Positions 1 through 10,470 of a stretch of 64,000 bases of DNA are shown here, piece by piece; positions within the stretch are counted from its first letter, which is position 1, and each line of letters opens with the position of its first letter. The notes under the pieces were generated by a model. The model did not search any database, was not told the DNA's origin, and saw only the letters and a list, made by a program, of their open reading frames with translations. The stretch comes from Climacteris rufus. Its lineage: Eukaryota > Chordata > Aves > Passeriformes > Climacteridae. The position numbers and the translations under genes are program-made. Location: contig VZRZ01004237.1 of NCBI GenBank assembly GCA_013398175.1, forward strand, positions 354,122 through 418,121. Reading direction: 5' to 3'.

Positions 1-1109
1 TGGATAACTCAATTCAAACTTTAATTGGCAAGTATTTAGTGGTCTTAGACACATTGCAAATTATTCCCTTCCTCTTCCCTCTTTCTCCAGCAGAATCTTT
101 TGCTTATAAAACACCAAATGAGCCATAACAACAATTTTGGATGTCTTTAACCAGATGTAATGTAGGGTGACTTCCCACTCATGTACCTTTATCAGCAAAC
201 TTACTGCCAATATGACTCACAACAATCCTGCTCCCCTTTCTTGTAAAAGGTAGACTGAAAGGTCTGTTTGATGCTACATTTCAGAAAATAATGTACCATG
301 AACAGGTTCATTGCTTCTCAGCAACAGGCAATACAGAAAAACTCCACACTGAATTCACAGCCAAGATGGGAGACAACCCCACAAGCGTCTGGCAAAACAA
401 CAATACTTATATAATGTCTCATAAATTACTTAATTCTTTTAGTTCTGTGAACAGAGGAGAGTTTGGGGATTAGGTTAGAATAAGAAATTGTAGTTATATT
501 ATTAACAAGCAGATTAATCACTTTTATAGCCAGAAACATAGTAACAGCAAAGAAAAGTGATTCATAGCATGTGTCAGAATAATGCTAGTGTGAAATAATA
601 AAATGAAAGGAGACAAACTGTCCCAGAGAACGTTTTACTCCTGCGCAGTATTATTTAGTCTGTATTGTTAATCAAATTTGGCATAGTCACAATTTCCAAA
701 AGGAAAAAGAAAACAGGAAAAAACCATAGATACACTCCCAGCACAGAAAAAGCAAGTATTAAAAACATTGCCATCCTACATGCACGTGATTTGATGACTT
801 ATTTTTAGTATTTTTTGCTCTGCAATTTACACTAAATAAGATGGCAGACATCTTTCATGGACTTAATATTATGTTCACAGCCATTCAGAGCTTGTCATTT
901 TAGCCAGATTTGACTAAACATGGTAACTTGTACTTGATATATAGCAATACACTTATCATTTAAAGTATCTAAAACATGCTCTAGCTCCCACATTTCTGAC
1001 AAGCTTAAGGCAATTAAAAGTCTAACCATTCCAGCCTTTTATGTAAACCAATGTCTTAGACAGCTTTATATGCTATTTGGGGTCTTCTCAACCACCTAGT
1101 TCTCTTGCA

Positions 1110-1142
<33 letters not shown>

Positions 1143-2399
1143 GATAAAAAGGGTAAAAGATCTATAACTCCAGACAGTAGGGGAAGAGTCTCTGAAGATA
1201 GCTGGTTATAATTTTACTTACCAATGACTTAAACAAAAAAAGAGTAATACTATTGCTTTCAGTAAATCAGATAGATTTACTTTAATTCTGGTCAGTTTGT
1301 ATTCTGGCATAAATTGACACAGAAAACAGATCAATTCTTCCACAAGAACAGCTTTTCTTCACCCCATTTAATAGTGCAAACTACTGTTAGGAATAAACAG
1401 ATTTTATTTGCTCTAAAGGGAACTGAGCTGAGTTGAATAGGCTTGTAACCCTGCCTGCAGGAAAGATGTTCAATTTTCAAACATGTTTGTAAGGAGCTCT
1501 TTTTGTTTGTTTTCAGGAAATAGTATGTAATCAGAAATTAAATTCTTCCAGGTGACAAAGATCCTCAGCATAATCCTGCTAAGAGATGCATGGAGATATT
1601 TCTGTGCACAATTACATTTTAGTACAAATACTGCTCTCTGCATCAGAATCTATAAGCAACTAAGTACAGACAGTGCATAAGGCTACAAAACTACGCAAGA
1701 TTTCTGTGAATTCTATGTATTAGCTACATGCACAGCAAGACTGCATGTGTTCTTAATAACACGGCTAAATAAAAGATAGTTTTATACAATTATTTATTAC
1801 TGAATATTGATTTAAGTAGATTTATTCTGAAACAAGAAAAAGTCATTTGGCTTCTGACATTCAGCTAAGATGAACAAAGTTTCTTCCTTATTTTAATCAG
1901 TTTCAGGATTGCTGCCAACACAGCCAGCTGTAGGAAAGTGTCACTTACCAGAACTGAACACAGAGTGGTGCTGTTTGAACAAAAACGGATTGTATTTCGT
2001 CCTGAAAAGGTTTGGGATGTGCTGAATAACTTTTTGGATAATAACTTTTAGTTTAAAAAACAAACACAGAGGAGCCAGGTTTCATGTGAACTGCTGTCAA
2101 AACTGCCTTACAATAACATGTAGCCCAGGTGCCCATGCAAAAAAAAAAAAAAATTCTTTTAATCTTTTTAAATTGTCCAGCACTGAAACCTTACAATAGT
2201 AAGCTTGCAAGAAAACTGTGACAGTTGTAAAGGGATTAAATGTGCTGTGCAAGGATCTGTGCCATCTCTGAAAATCACTGGCTTAAGCTATCTGGAAAGT
2301 AAACACACAGCATAGTCACTTAGCTTAACTTGCCATAGTAGATTTCAACTAACATCGTAACAAACCAAAACATTTGCAATCAAAACATTCAGCTAATGC
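1..2399. other. AT-rich intergenic sequence, no gene seen
   Basis: No coding exon is supported here. Open frames are short and show no recognisable domain. The only distinct structures are a run of 26 A at 1112-1137 and a shorter A run near 2140. In human the gene before CFAP161 is TLNRD1, so part of its 3' untranslated region could lie here, but nothing in the sequence proves that. Confidence 0.6.
1112..1137 (+). repeat. poly(A) tract
   Basis: An uninterrupted run of 26 A. It could be a mononucleotide repeat or the tail of an old retroposed sequence. No parent sequence is recognisable upstream. Confidence 0.9.
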
Positions 2400-2635
2400 A
2401 TTCGTTCACACCAGACATAGGAAAGAAGCTTTTCACAATGAGGGTGGCAAAACACCGGCACAGGCTGCCCAGAGAAGCTGTGGCTGCCCCGTCCCAGGAA
2501 ATGTTCAAGGCCGGGTTGGATGGGGCTTGCAACAACCCGGGATAGTGAAGGTGTCCCTGTCCGCAGCAGGGGAGCGGTGAAACGAGATGATTTCAAGGGT
2601 CTATTTCAATCCAAACTATTTCGTGATTCGTTTTA
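2400..2635 (+). mobile_element. CR1 LINE 3' fragment
   Basis: The sequence follows the avian CR1 3' end. It contains phrases for heading 'ttcacaatgagggtggcaaa', 'caggctgcccagagaagctg', 'ttcaaggccgggttggatgg' and a terminal 'gatgatttcaagggtc' followed by a degenerate ATTCT-type end. It is a 5'-truncated, non-autonomous copy in + orientation. The open frames crossing it are by-products of the repeat, not genes. Confidence 0.92.
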
Positions 2636-2787
2636 TTCACCAGTAGTGCAGTGATAACGGATTGAACTCGTTTGTTGTGTTGAGCTGATGCACTTCTTGA
2701 CTAAGAAGAAGTCTAAAAGGAAAGAGTCCAAGGAGGAGCACTCGGCTGACCTGAGCTGTTCTGAGCGTCCAGGTCCTTCTCTCGAAT

Positions 2788-2985
2788 AGTAAGTGATAGA
2801 ACAAGAGGAAAGAGCCCCAGGTTACTCTGGATATCGGAAAATCTGTCAACAGACAGGGTCTCAAGGACTGGACAGGCTGCGCAGGGCGGTGGTGGAGTCA
2901 CCACCCCCAAAGGCATTTAAAAGGTGTGTAGATGTGGCACTTGGGAAGACGGCTTAACGTGGGCCCGGCAATGTCGGATTTACGC
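2788..2985 (+). mobile_element. second CR1 LINE fragment beside the CFAP161 CpG island
   Basis: From 'gtgatagaacaagaggaaag' through 'caggctgcgcagggcggtgg', 'tggagtcaccacccccaaag' and 'tgtagatgtggcacttggga' this follows the CR1 3' region of another subfamily. It is in + orientation and diverged. Its end runs into the CpG-rich block just upstream of the assembly gap, so it sits within about 600 bases of CFAP161 exon 2 and probably within or beside its promoter. Confidence 0.9.
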
Positions 2986-3530
2986 GCGGACGGGTCCGGC
3001 CCCGGCCACGGCTGCCCGCCCCTCACGGGCCGGGACTGCCGCCCTCGGCCAGGCCTCGCCCCGCNNNNNNNNNNNNNNNNNNNNNNNNNNNNNNNNNNNN
3101 NNNNNNNNNNNNNNNNNNNNNNNNNNNNNNNNNNNNNNNNNNNNNNNNNNNNNNNNNNNNNNNNNNNNNNNNNNNNNNNNNNNNNNNNNNNNNNNNNNNN
3201 NNNNNNNNNNNNNNNNNNNNNNNNNNNNNNNNNNNNNNNNNNNNNNNNNNNNNNNNNNNNNNNNNNNNNNNNNNNNNNNNNNNNNNNNNNNNNNNNNNNN
3301 NNNNNNNNNNNNNNNNNNNNNNNNNNNNNNNNNNNNNNNNNNNNNNNNNNNNNNNNNNNNNNNNNNNNNNNNNNNNNNNNNNNNNNNNNNNNNNNNNNNN
3401 NNNNNNNNNNNNNNNNNNNNNNNNNNNNNNNNNNNNNNNNNNNNNNNNNNNNNCCCGCACCCCCCGCACCCCGGGCCTGCCCGCACCCCGCTGCCCCCCA
3501 CTCTTTAAATCCAGTCTAGGCGCGGGATTC
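2960..3530. promoter_or_regulatory. CpG-rich block, probable CFAP161 promoter / first exon
   Basis: The bases on both sides of the gap are rich in C, G and CpG (2985-3064 and 3454-3530), unlike the AT-rich sequence around them. The block lies immediately upstream of the first visible CFAP161 exon. CpG islands usually mark vertebrate promoters. The transcription start and first exon should be inside the unsequenced stretch, which cannot be read here. Confidence 0.6.
3065..3453. other. assembly gap of 389 N
   Basis: All bases are N. The gap lies inside a C-rich, CpG-rich tract, the usual reason for short-read drop-out in bird promoters. Open frames that cross it are artefacts. Confidence 1.
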
Positions 3531-3532
3531 TG

Positions 3533-3545
3533 GCTGCTGGGTAAC
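3533..3545 (-). promoter_or_regulatory. possible RFX X-box
   Basis: On the minus strand the 13 bases read GTTACC-C-AGCAGC. This matches 11 of 12 informative positions of the RFX X-box (GTNRCC, 1-3 base spacer, RGYAAC). RFX factors drive cilium genes and CFAP161 is one. The site lies 29 bases before exon 2, so it overlaps the intron end rather than being clearly upstream of the start site. A chance match is possible. Confidence 0.3.
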
Positions 3546-3574
3546 CTGTCTGCTCCTCTCTCGCTTCCCAACAG

Positions 3575-3664
3575 GACCTCCTGAGGGATTTTATCCGTAA
3601 GAAAGAACGAGGACAACTTTTAGTACAGCGGCTAGCCAAACTTCAAGAGAGCGTTTTCAAGAAG
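3575..3664 (+). CDS. CFAP161: CFAP161 exon 2
   Basis: Ninety bases, phase 0 at both ends, flanked by a pyrimidine-rich 'cttcccaacag' acceptor and a 'gtaatt' donor. It reads DLLRDFIRKKERGQLLVQRL then AKLQESVFKK, matching the basic N-terminal helix region of CFAP161. Confidence 0.9.
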
Positions 3665-6600
3665 GTAATTTTTAAAGAAGGTTGTGTCCACCCCCCGTGA
3701 CCCCACATAGAGTGGCATAGCTCTTACTATTGTGCGTGCATTACGAATGCTACGGAATTCATATACTGAAATACTTCTGATGTTAGATTCAAAGAATTCC
3801 GTGAAATACTGTGTACATTTTAATATAGGTAGAGCTGTCGGTATCTGCTGATGGATTTGTTCACTTTGGAGACACTGTGATGCTTATGAACCCAGACAGC
3901 AAATCCTCGGAGGAGAGGGACCCCGAGCTCTGTGGCGACGTGACTCTGGCAGTGGACATGGAAGAAGTGTCCCTGTACTCGGATGAGCCCCTGCAGGTGT
4001 CACGGGGACTCAGCGCCATCAAGAGCGTGGACCCCGTGGGTCGAAATGCTTTCTGTATTATCAGGTCTCGTGCTTTATTCTGAGTTGTTTTCAATTATTA
4101 TTTTAGCTTTAGGTACCTTGCTTTGAAAAATATGCAAAGAAGTTTGCTAACAGACAAAGAAATCTAAGTAAATTTAATTTAATTAAGAGTCGTCAGTCAT
4201 GCATTAAGCTTGATTCTATGCTGCATATTACTCTGATTAGTTCCAAGGACCTTTAAATCAGCTTAGCTGTGAAAACAGAATTGAGTTCACTGTATCATAA
4301 AGTAAATACTGCAGCTGTTTTTATTATGGTCTTATTTCAGTTGGACAAAACACGTCCAAATATCACTGATATTAATATGCACTTTCCTGCAAGCAGAAAT
4401 ATATGTCATTGCTTTTGCTTTCTGTGAAGTGGACATTGTTCCATTGTTCTAAAAAACCCAGCATATTCTCTCCCAAATATATATCTAATTCCTGCTGTTT
4501 GTTGGAGAAGAAACAGAAAAACAGGGTCCTGCTCAATAGTCAAAGGCTCTGCCTTGGGTTAAGATATTTTACCTATTTTAAAAGGTAAACAATACAAAAT
4601 GTTGTCACGAAGCAACACGTAACTGTAGACTAAAACAGACAAAAAACCCTAAATAATAGTAAAACTGATTATTTGAATGTGTCTTTTTTTCTTTTTACTA
4701 TTTTACCAGTGTTGATGGAAGTGAAGTGGGTGAACCACTTCGATATGGGCAAAACTTTCTTCTTGGGACAACAGGAGGAGTATCTGACAAAATGGTAAGG
4801 CAACAAAGTTGCAAATGGCAATGGTAGCATATACTGATAATTGATCCCCCTCTAAATATAGATAAATAAAGCTGTACAGTGGTTCAGCATCTTAGCTTTA
4901 CAGAACAGACCCAGGATCATGCATAAATCAAGATAAGTAATACTTATTTAGAAAGTTTATTCAACTTGCCTGTGAAGTGTGCAGAGCAAGGGGTCTGTTA
5001 GCCAGAATGACTGGGTAAAGGAGATCTAAAAAAGAAAAGAAAAAAGGAAATAAAAATTCATCAAGGAGATATTATTCTTTGTAACTTTGAACAACTCACT
5101 TAAGAGTTGGACTTGATGATCCTTGTGAGTCCCTTCCAAATCAGAATATTCTGGAAAACTCAAAAATGAGAAGATTTCCTTTCTTATGAAGAGAATCTAT
5201 AGTAGGAATATACATTAACATACTATTCTGTCATACTGAGTGAGAAGATTTCTATTAAATGGTAACATTCCCCTTGCAAATTAAAAGCAAATAAGGCATT
5301 ACACGTTAGATATACACTCAAAATGAATCACCACAACTTTGAAAAAGTTTTCCTTCTCAATAACCACTTTGGTGAGAAAAAAATATTTGGGATATTAATT
5401 CAATATTAAATTAATATTCACAAATCTGTATATAGAATAGCTACTTAATGAGTTTATCAACAGTATAGAATCTATGGTATGGCTTTTGCTTGCATAGCTT
5501 TAGCTGGGCAGGCTGATCTGTCAGGAGCCAAAAGAAAAGCTTTTGTATTCAAAAATATGTTTTAAAATCACGTATCTTGTTTCTTTTATATTAATACTGT
5601 CCTTAATATATATTTTTATTTACAGTTTTATCTGGCAAGTGACCACAAAACATTTGTACAATTTGCTAAAAAATCTCGCCTTCAGAAAGTATTTTTGACA
5701 GCTGAGCTTTCCTATTTGACTTTCTGGCAAGCAAAGTTCTTGGATCCACAGCTGCGTCTTGAATATGAAGGATTTCCAGTTACTGTAAGAAATGAAAACT
5801 GTAGGAAGTGTTATGAAAATTTAATTGAAAAAGGTGGAGTACTTAGAAAAAAAGTAATGTCCATTTTATTCATATATTTCCCTTATGCCAGTTCTGACCT
5901 CTACTTTTAGGAAGGGGAAGACAATCTCTTTAATTAAAAAATCTGCTTATACAAATACTTGGTTTCTGATGTTTCTTTTGAGGTTGACTTGTTCAGTTTT
6001 TCTCATCAGAAGCTTTCAAAGGTTGACATTATCATGTTGTGAGGGTGCAGTACTTACCTGTTTTTTAGACCTTTTGAGACACTAAATTCCATTTCCAATA
6101 TTTGGAGATGTGATTAAATAGAGCTCTTGTACATTAAATTTCTAGTAAAATTCTCAAGGCATCTGAATAAGTGCATGATTTGCCCTATGTTTTTAACCTT
6201 TTGTAAATACAGTATTTTCCTGTACCAGATAACTGCAAAGCTTCCTGAAGTGCTGATACAGCAGAATATCACAAATATATTCCTCTACAAACTTGAACTG
6301 GGATTTATTTCCATGAATCAGCTCACTAATAAACACAGTCAAAATTATCTAAGTGTTAAAGCCTATCTTTATTGACAGTAAAGGTTTAAAAATGTCAAGT
6401 GTCTTCCCTTGTTCTTTTATTTCCAGGCAGAGTCTAAAATTGTTATTACTCATTGCTACACCAATCGGAACTTGGCTGTTCCAAGGACCTTCTGTGTATG
6501 GTAAGGACACTTAGAACTGGCAGGGAGGTGCAGAGTGATGTGCCAACAGCAGGAATTACTGTAAGAAGCCAGAGAGGTGCTTTAGGAATGCACTGAGGAA

Positions 6601-7590
6601 ATGGACAAGAATGCAGAATGCAGAGTTCTCCATTCCCTTATTTTACTTTTTGTCTCTAACGTGTGCCATAGCTGCAGACAATTGGCTCAGTCTTACCTGT
6701 TTGTTTGTTTTCATTTTTTATTATCATATCATGATTTTAGCTTTCTCCTGCTTCATGATGGTTCTCCCTTTGAATATCTTGAGCAGTGTCAGTTGTTTGG
6801 GTTACTTTTGAAGGGAAAAAATGCTATACTAAGAAGTGTAAGGAATAAGGGAACTAAATGAAACCCCACTGCATAAAACTATGTATGCTTATGTCCATCT
6901 GAATCAATGTCTCAACAAATTAAGTTAATCCAGCAATTCAAGTTCATATACATGCATTAAATTAATATTGATTAAGCACTGCTAAGGAGTGTACCAATGT
7001 TTTCCATTAACTCCTGATCAAGACCTGACTCAGGATTTGTATAAGGTTTTTGAGGAGGAAACAAGGTCTGAAAGTTTGAGGCTGAAGGAGATATGAAGTA
7101 GCCAGAGCCTTCCTCAGACAGAGAGGAATGGGGATGAGGACCTAGCCAGCTTGCACATACTGAGTTAATGTGTCAGGGCTGATGGGGCTCCCTTCAGCTC
7201 TGGAGCTGGAAATGGGGCATTTCTGTTGGATTTCAAATTCCTAAATTATTCACAGGAAGCAAAGTGGGTTATTGTGTTTCTTGGAAGGGGCTGATATTTG
7301 AAAGTGCATGAACAAGCCAAGAGAAAGAAAAGAAAATCTTGGATAATTAACAAGTAATGAAGACTTGATGAATTTGTATATTTATCAATTCTCCCTGTCT
7401 ATCCTGTTTTTGACTTTGCAGGTCTTATTTTGGAAGAGAATTTGAAGTAATTTGTCACAATTATCTGGACTCCCACAAAGTTGAAGAAGATAAGAATTAC
7501 TGGGAGATAATTACAGGAAATCCTGGTGCTGAAGATGGTACAATGCTTGACAGACCCAAACCTTACCCAGATGGGTATAAGAAAGAATGA
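3575..7590 (+). CDS. CFAP161: CFAP161, cilia and flagella associated protein 161 (first exon missing in gap)
   Basis: Six exons join in frame: 3575-3664, 3829-4064, 4710-4794, 5626-5784, 6427-6500 and 7422-7590. They encode 270 residues before a TGA. The product aligns by eye with vertebrate CFAP161 (C15orf26) throughout, for example 'VHFGDTVMLMNPD', 'PLRYGQNFLLGTTGG', 'DPQLRLEYEGFPV', 'ITHCYTNRNLAV' and 'YLDSHKVEED'. CFAP161 is a microtubule inner protein bound inside the axonemal doublet microtubules of motile cilia. The human protein is about 301 residues, so roughly 27-30 N-terminal residues, including the start Met, should lie in the assembly gap. The C-terminus ends earlier than in human, soon after a Leu-Asp-x-Pro-Lys-Pro-like motif. 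All visible junctions are GT-AG and in phase, with no internal stop, so the gene appears intact apart from the gap. Its neighbour IL16, same strand, is the order expected from human. Confidence 0.95.
3829..4064 (+). CDS. CFAP161: CFAP161 exon 3
   Basis: 236 bases starting VELSVSADGFVHFGDTVMLM and ending NAFCIIR with two bases of a split Ser codon (donor 'gtctcg'). The stretch is noticeably more GC-rich than the flanking introns and includes an acidic insert (SSEERDPE). Confidence 0.95.
4710..4794 (+). CDS. CFAP161: CFAP161 exon 4
   Basis: 85 bases completing the split Ser codon and reading VDGSEVGEPLRYGQNFLLGT then TGGVSDKM. The acceptor is 'ttttaccag' and the donor 'gtaagg'. Confidence 0.95.
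5091..5153 (+). mobile_element. CR1 LINE 3' terminus in CFAP161 intron 4
   Basis: The segment 'gagttggacttgatgatcct' then 'tgtgagtcccttccaaatca' is the last part of a CR1 3' untranslated region, ending in a degenerate ATTCT-type tail. It is a very short 5'-truncated copy in + orientation between exons 4 and 5. Confidence 0.85.
5626..5784 (+). CDS. CFAP161: CFAP161 exon 5
   Basis: 159 bases, 53 codons, phase 0. It reads from FYLASDHKTFVQFAKKSRLQ to DPQLRLEYEGFPVT. The donor is the 'gtaaga' directly after the FPVT codons. An open frame runs on past this donor, but the next exon continues the family match, so the splice is preferred. Confidence 0.95.
6427..6500 (+). CDS. CFAP161: CFAP161 exon 6
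   Basis: 74 bases encoding AESKIVITHCYTNRNLAVPR then TFCV and two bases of a split Trp. The acceptor is 'atttccag' and the donor 'gtaagg'. It carries the conserved HCYTNRNLAV segment. Confidence 0.95.
7422..7590 (+). CDS. CFAP161: CFAP161 exon 7 (last coding exon)
   Basis: 169 bases starting SYFGREFEVICHNYLDSHKV after the split Trp and ending PKPYPDGYKKE plus TGA at 7588-7590. It has the conserved NYLDSHKVEE and TGNPG motifs. Confidence 0.95.
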
Positions 7591-7768
7591 GTTTCATGAA
7601 AAGACAGAGAATATAAAAGCCCAAGACTACAACCAAGAGAGGTTAATGAGACTCTGATTCTTGTTTTTTTTCTGTTTAGATTTAGAGATGTTTATTTTAA
7701 AAATGGAAATGAAAGTTTGCCATTGCATAATCTCATTAACTCATCAAGGTTATAGTGGGCAAAAAACT

Positions 7769-7891
7769 ATTAAAATTTGACGAACCACACATCAAAAGTT
7801 TGTAAATCAGGACTGGTTCATATTCCCATTTTCACCTTCACTTATGGCAAACGATGTCAGAATCCAGGAAATGTAATAGATTTTCATTAAA
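7769..7891 (+). terminator. candidate CFAP161 polyadenylation signals
   Basis: Two ATTAAA hexamers lie 179 and 296 bases after the stop codon, at 7769-7774 and 7886-7891. ATTAAA is the second most used vertebrate signal. In AT-rich sequence such hexamers are common by chance, so the site in use is not settled. Confidence 0.25.
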
Positions 7892-9130
7892 TTACTGGCT
7901 CTCAGAGTATATTTAACCAATTCTTCCAAAGCCAAACCAGTGTCACAATTTTTAAAAGGGTGAGTGGAGAGCTTCCAAAACACTGAAAAGCAAACACATG
8001 CAAAGCTATCATGGGATACTTTGACATTTAAAGTTCATCTGAAAGAAGGTTGGTTGTTGAGCTTGTTCCACCCTCCATGTAGCATAACATTACCAATTAT
8101 TAAACCACAAGTGAGATTTTTTATCTTGAGATTGTCTTCTAATTTATGGATATAAATTGAGTTTTTTTTATATATTCTAAACACTGAAATATCAGGTAAT
8201 CAAGAACTGGAGCAGAGTGATACAGGCTAGAGACTTACAACAGCCTTTTCCATGCATCACCATGTTCCATTTACCTCTCACCCATAGCATTTTCCAATTC
8301 ATAGTAATTTCTAACAAGTCTGAGAGTAAGGTAAAATTGTCAAAGAAAATTAGGCACCCACAAATTTCATGGAAGTAAATGCCAAAGCAAAAAATTATTA
8401 TGAGATGCTGTAAGTTTATCCAATAAGAAAAGGACTGCAGTCTATATTCCTACATAATTAGACAACAGAGAATCCACATTAAAAAAAAAACCCTTTAAAG
8501 GGTAAAAATTTCAGCTGAAACTTATATTTTCTTACAAAACAGTCAACCAAGCATAAAATGCAGAGACTTGGAAAGCAGATGTCATGATTTCATAGATTTA
8601 CCTGTCTTTATATAGAAGCTAAAAAAGTGTTACAAAGAATCTTTTAATGTATGACATTCCATTATATCCATTTAGTTAAGTGTATATTTATTTAATCTCT
8701 TACTATACCACAAGAGCAGGCTATTTCTGCACAAAGTAAGTGAATACCTGAGTAAAATACTACATAGATCTCCATCCTCAAAAGATTCCAAAGATCTTCA
8801 ATGATTATAAAGGCCAATTGAAACTTCTTAAGTTTTACCAAAACAAACCCACTAAACTTTCACAAAAGAAGGGATTGATCCAAACATACCTTTAAGTTCT
8901 ATTCCCAAGTAATCTGTTTCAAGCCCACTGGCAAGGCTTACAAAGTTCTTGCCTTTATTCAACAAAAATTAAATCAGCAGACTGCAGCAACAGCTAACTA
9001 GCAGGAGACAGATTATGGTGCTGTCACATGCAGGTTTGCTTTGAAGGAGTGTGCTGCAGAGGACAGTGTTTGAATCACACTCCTTGTGTGCAAACCTTTG
9101 CAGATCTATTATAGATGGGCTATTCTAGAG

Positions 9131-9388
9131 CAAATTATCTTTAGGAACTTTTTCTTTCATTTTCTATGTAAGGACAAGTATCCCGATGTGTGACAAAGGA
9201 TGCATGTTTTTATAGAGGGTCTGTTAATACTCCAGCATTGAGGTTAAAATTTGCACATTTTCACAACAGATGGACATAAGTCTACTTATATTCTGTAGAT
9301 ATTAAAATAGTAAAACTTAAACTGAATAAGTGCACTGCCGTGCTTCTAATTTGGCCATTGTGGACTTTTACTGGTGTTAGATACAACT
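9131..9388 (+). repeat. diverged direct repeat A, copy 1
   Basis: This segment and 10207-10470 align over about 250 bases in the same orientation. Shared phrases include 'tttctatgtaa', 'gtgtgacaa/atgtgacaa', 'tttttatag', 'cacattttca', 'attctgtag.tattaaa' and 'ccattgtggactttt'. Identity is partial with small indels, so the duplication or insertion is old. I do not recognise the family. Confidence 0.8.
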
Positions 9389-10206
9389 GTTTTGACTCTA
9401 AGTCTCTTTCCTCTGTGTTGAATGTAAGAAACAAGAAGAGGCCTTAAACCAAAACCATTTCTGAAACAAAGCTTCGTGTGAACTCATGCAGGAATGAGAA
9501 CTGTGTGGCAGAGTGCCTGGGCTGGCTGATGTTCTGGGTAGGAGTGTTTGTGTTGTGCATTTGTGTGGAAGAAAAACAATACAGGCTGTACAAAAACAAG
9601 TTTTGTAAAGACTTGGGGAAAAACAAAGAGATAAACAGATATAGAAATGAGTAAAAAAGCAGGTAATGCTGAAATTAGGTGCTGATTAAAACTGGCTTGG
9701 AGACTTGTGTGCTTGGATCACTCTGTGCTCATTGGAAAGAACTTCTTGAGCTGAAAATAAACAGGATTTAATCCATAATTCTGGATTCCATTAGCAGTGT
9801 TAAGCCCATATATTTGTGCTTAACGCTTATATAATATAATACATATCGATAATTCATCTGACTAATGATAACAAATACAGATACTTACCTGGTTCCCAAT
9901 TTTTCTTTTAAAAACTGTTTTTTTGCACTTCTTAATATTGTCCACACGATGGCACCACATTTTTCTAAACAGCACAATTATTGCTATATCTGTAAACCTG
10001 AACTGCTTAAATCCAAATGAGTCCCTGATACAATGCCACAGAAGGAAACCAAGTTAAAACAGACTTGAATTCAGGGCTAGGATATGTCATTAATGTTATG
10101 TTTTTAGAAAATGAAGTTAAGCAACAAAGATAGAGCAATGCAAAACATTGTGTATTGCATACAATCCACTTCTTTCAATTAATTGGAACATTAAGTAATT
10201 TGTAAC

Positions 10207-10470
10207 CAAATCATACTTAGAGGAAATTAGGAGCTTTTTATTTCTATGTAAAGATATGAAACTAGATATGTGACAACCAATGTATATTTTTATAGGGACA
10301 CTGTTATTGCTTGCTCCACTTTACAGAAATTAAAAGTATTCACATTTTCAGAATAGATTGAAATAATTCTACTTTGATTCTGTAGGTATTAAACTAGGAA
10401 AAAATCAGGCTGTGTAGAGTGCACTGTAGGTTTTGTGATTTGTCCATTGTGGACTTTTGTTGATAAACAC
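10207..10470 (+). repeat. diverged direct repeat A, copy 2
   Basis: Partner of the copy at 9131-9388, about 1.1 kb downstream and in the same orientation. The match fades at both ends. It could be an ancient local duplication or two insertions of the same unnamed element. Confidence 0.8.

Noticed and set aside
2924..3616. Open frames of 170-197 codons crossing the N run on both strands
   Set aside because: They are open only because the N bases cannot contain stops; the readable parts are CR1 and GC-rich sequence.
5785..5910. Read-through extension of CFAP161 exon 5 past 5784
   Set aside because: A good 'gtaaga' donor follows FPVT and the next exon continues the family match; the extension does not.
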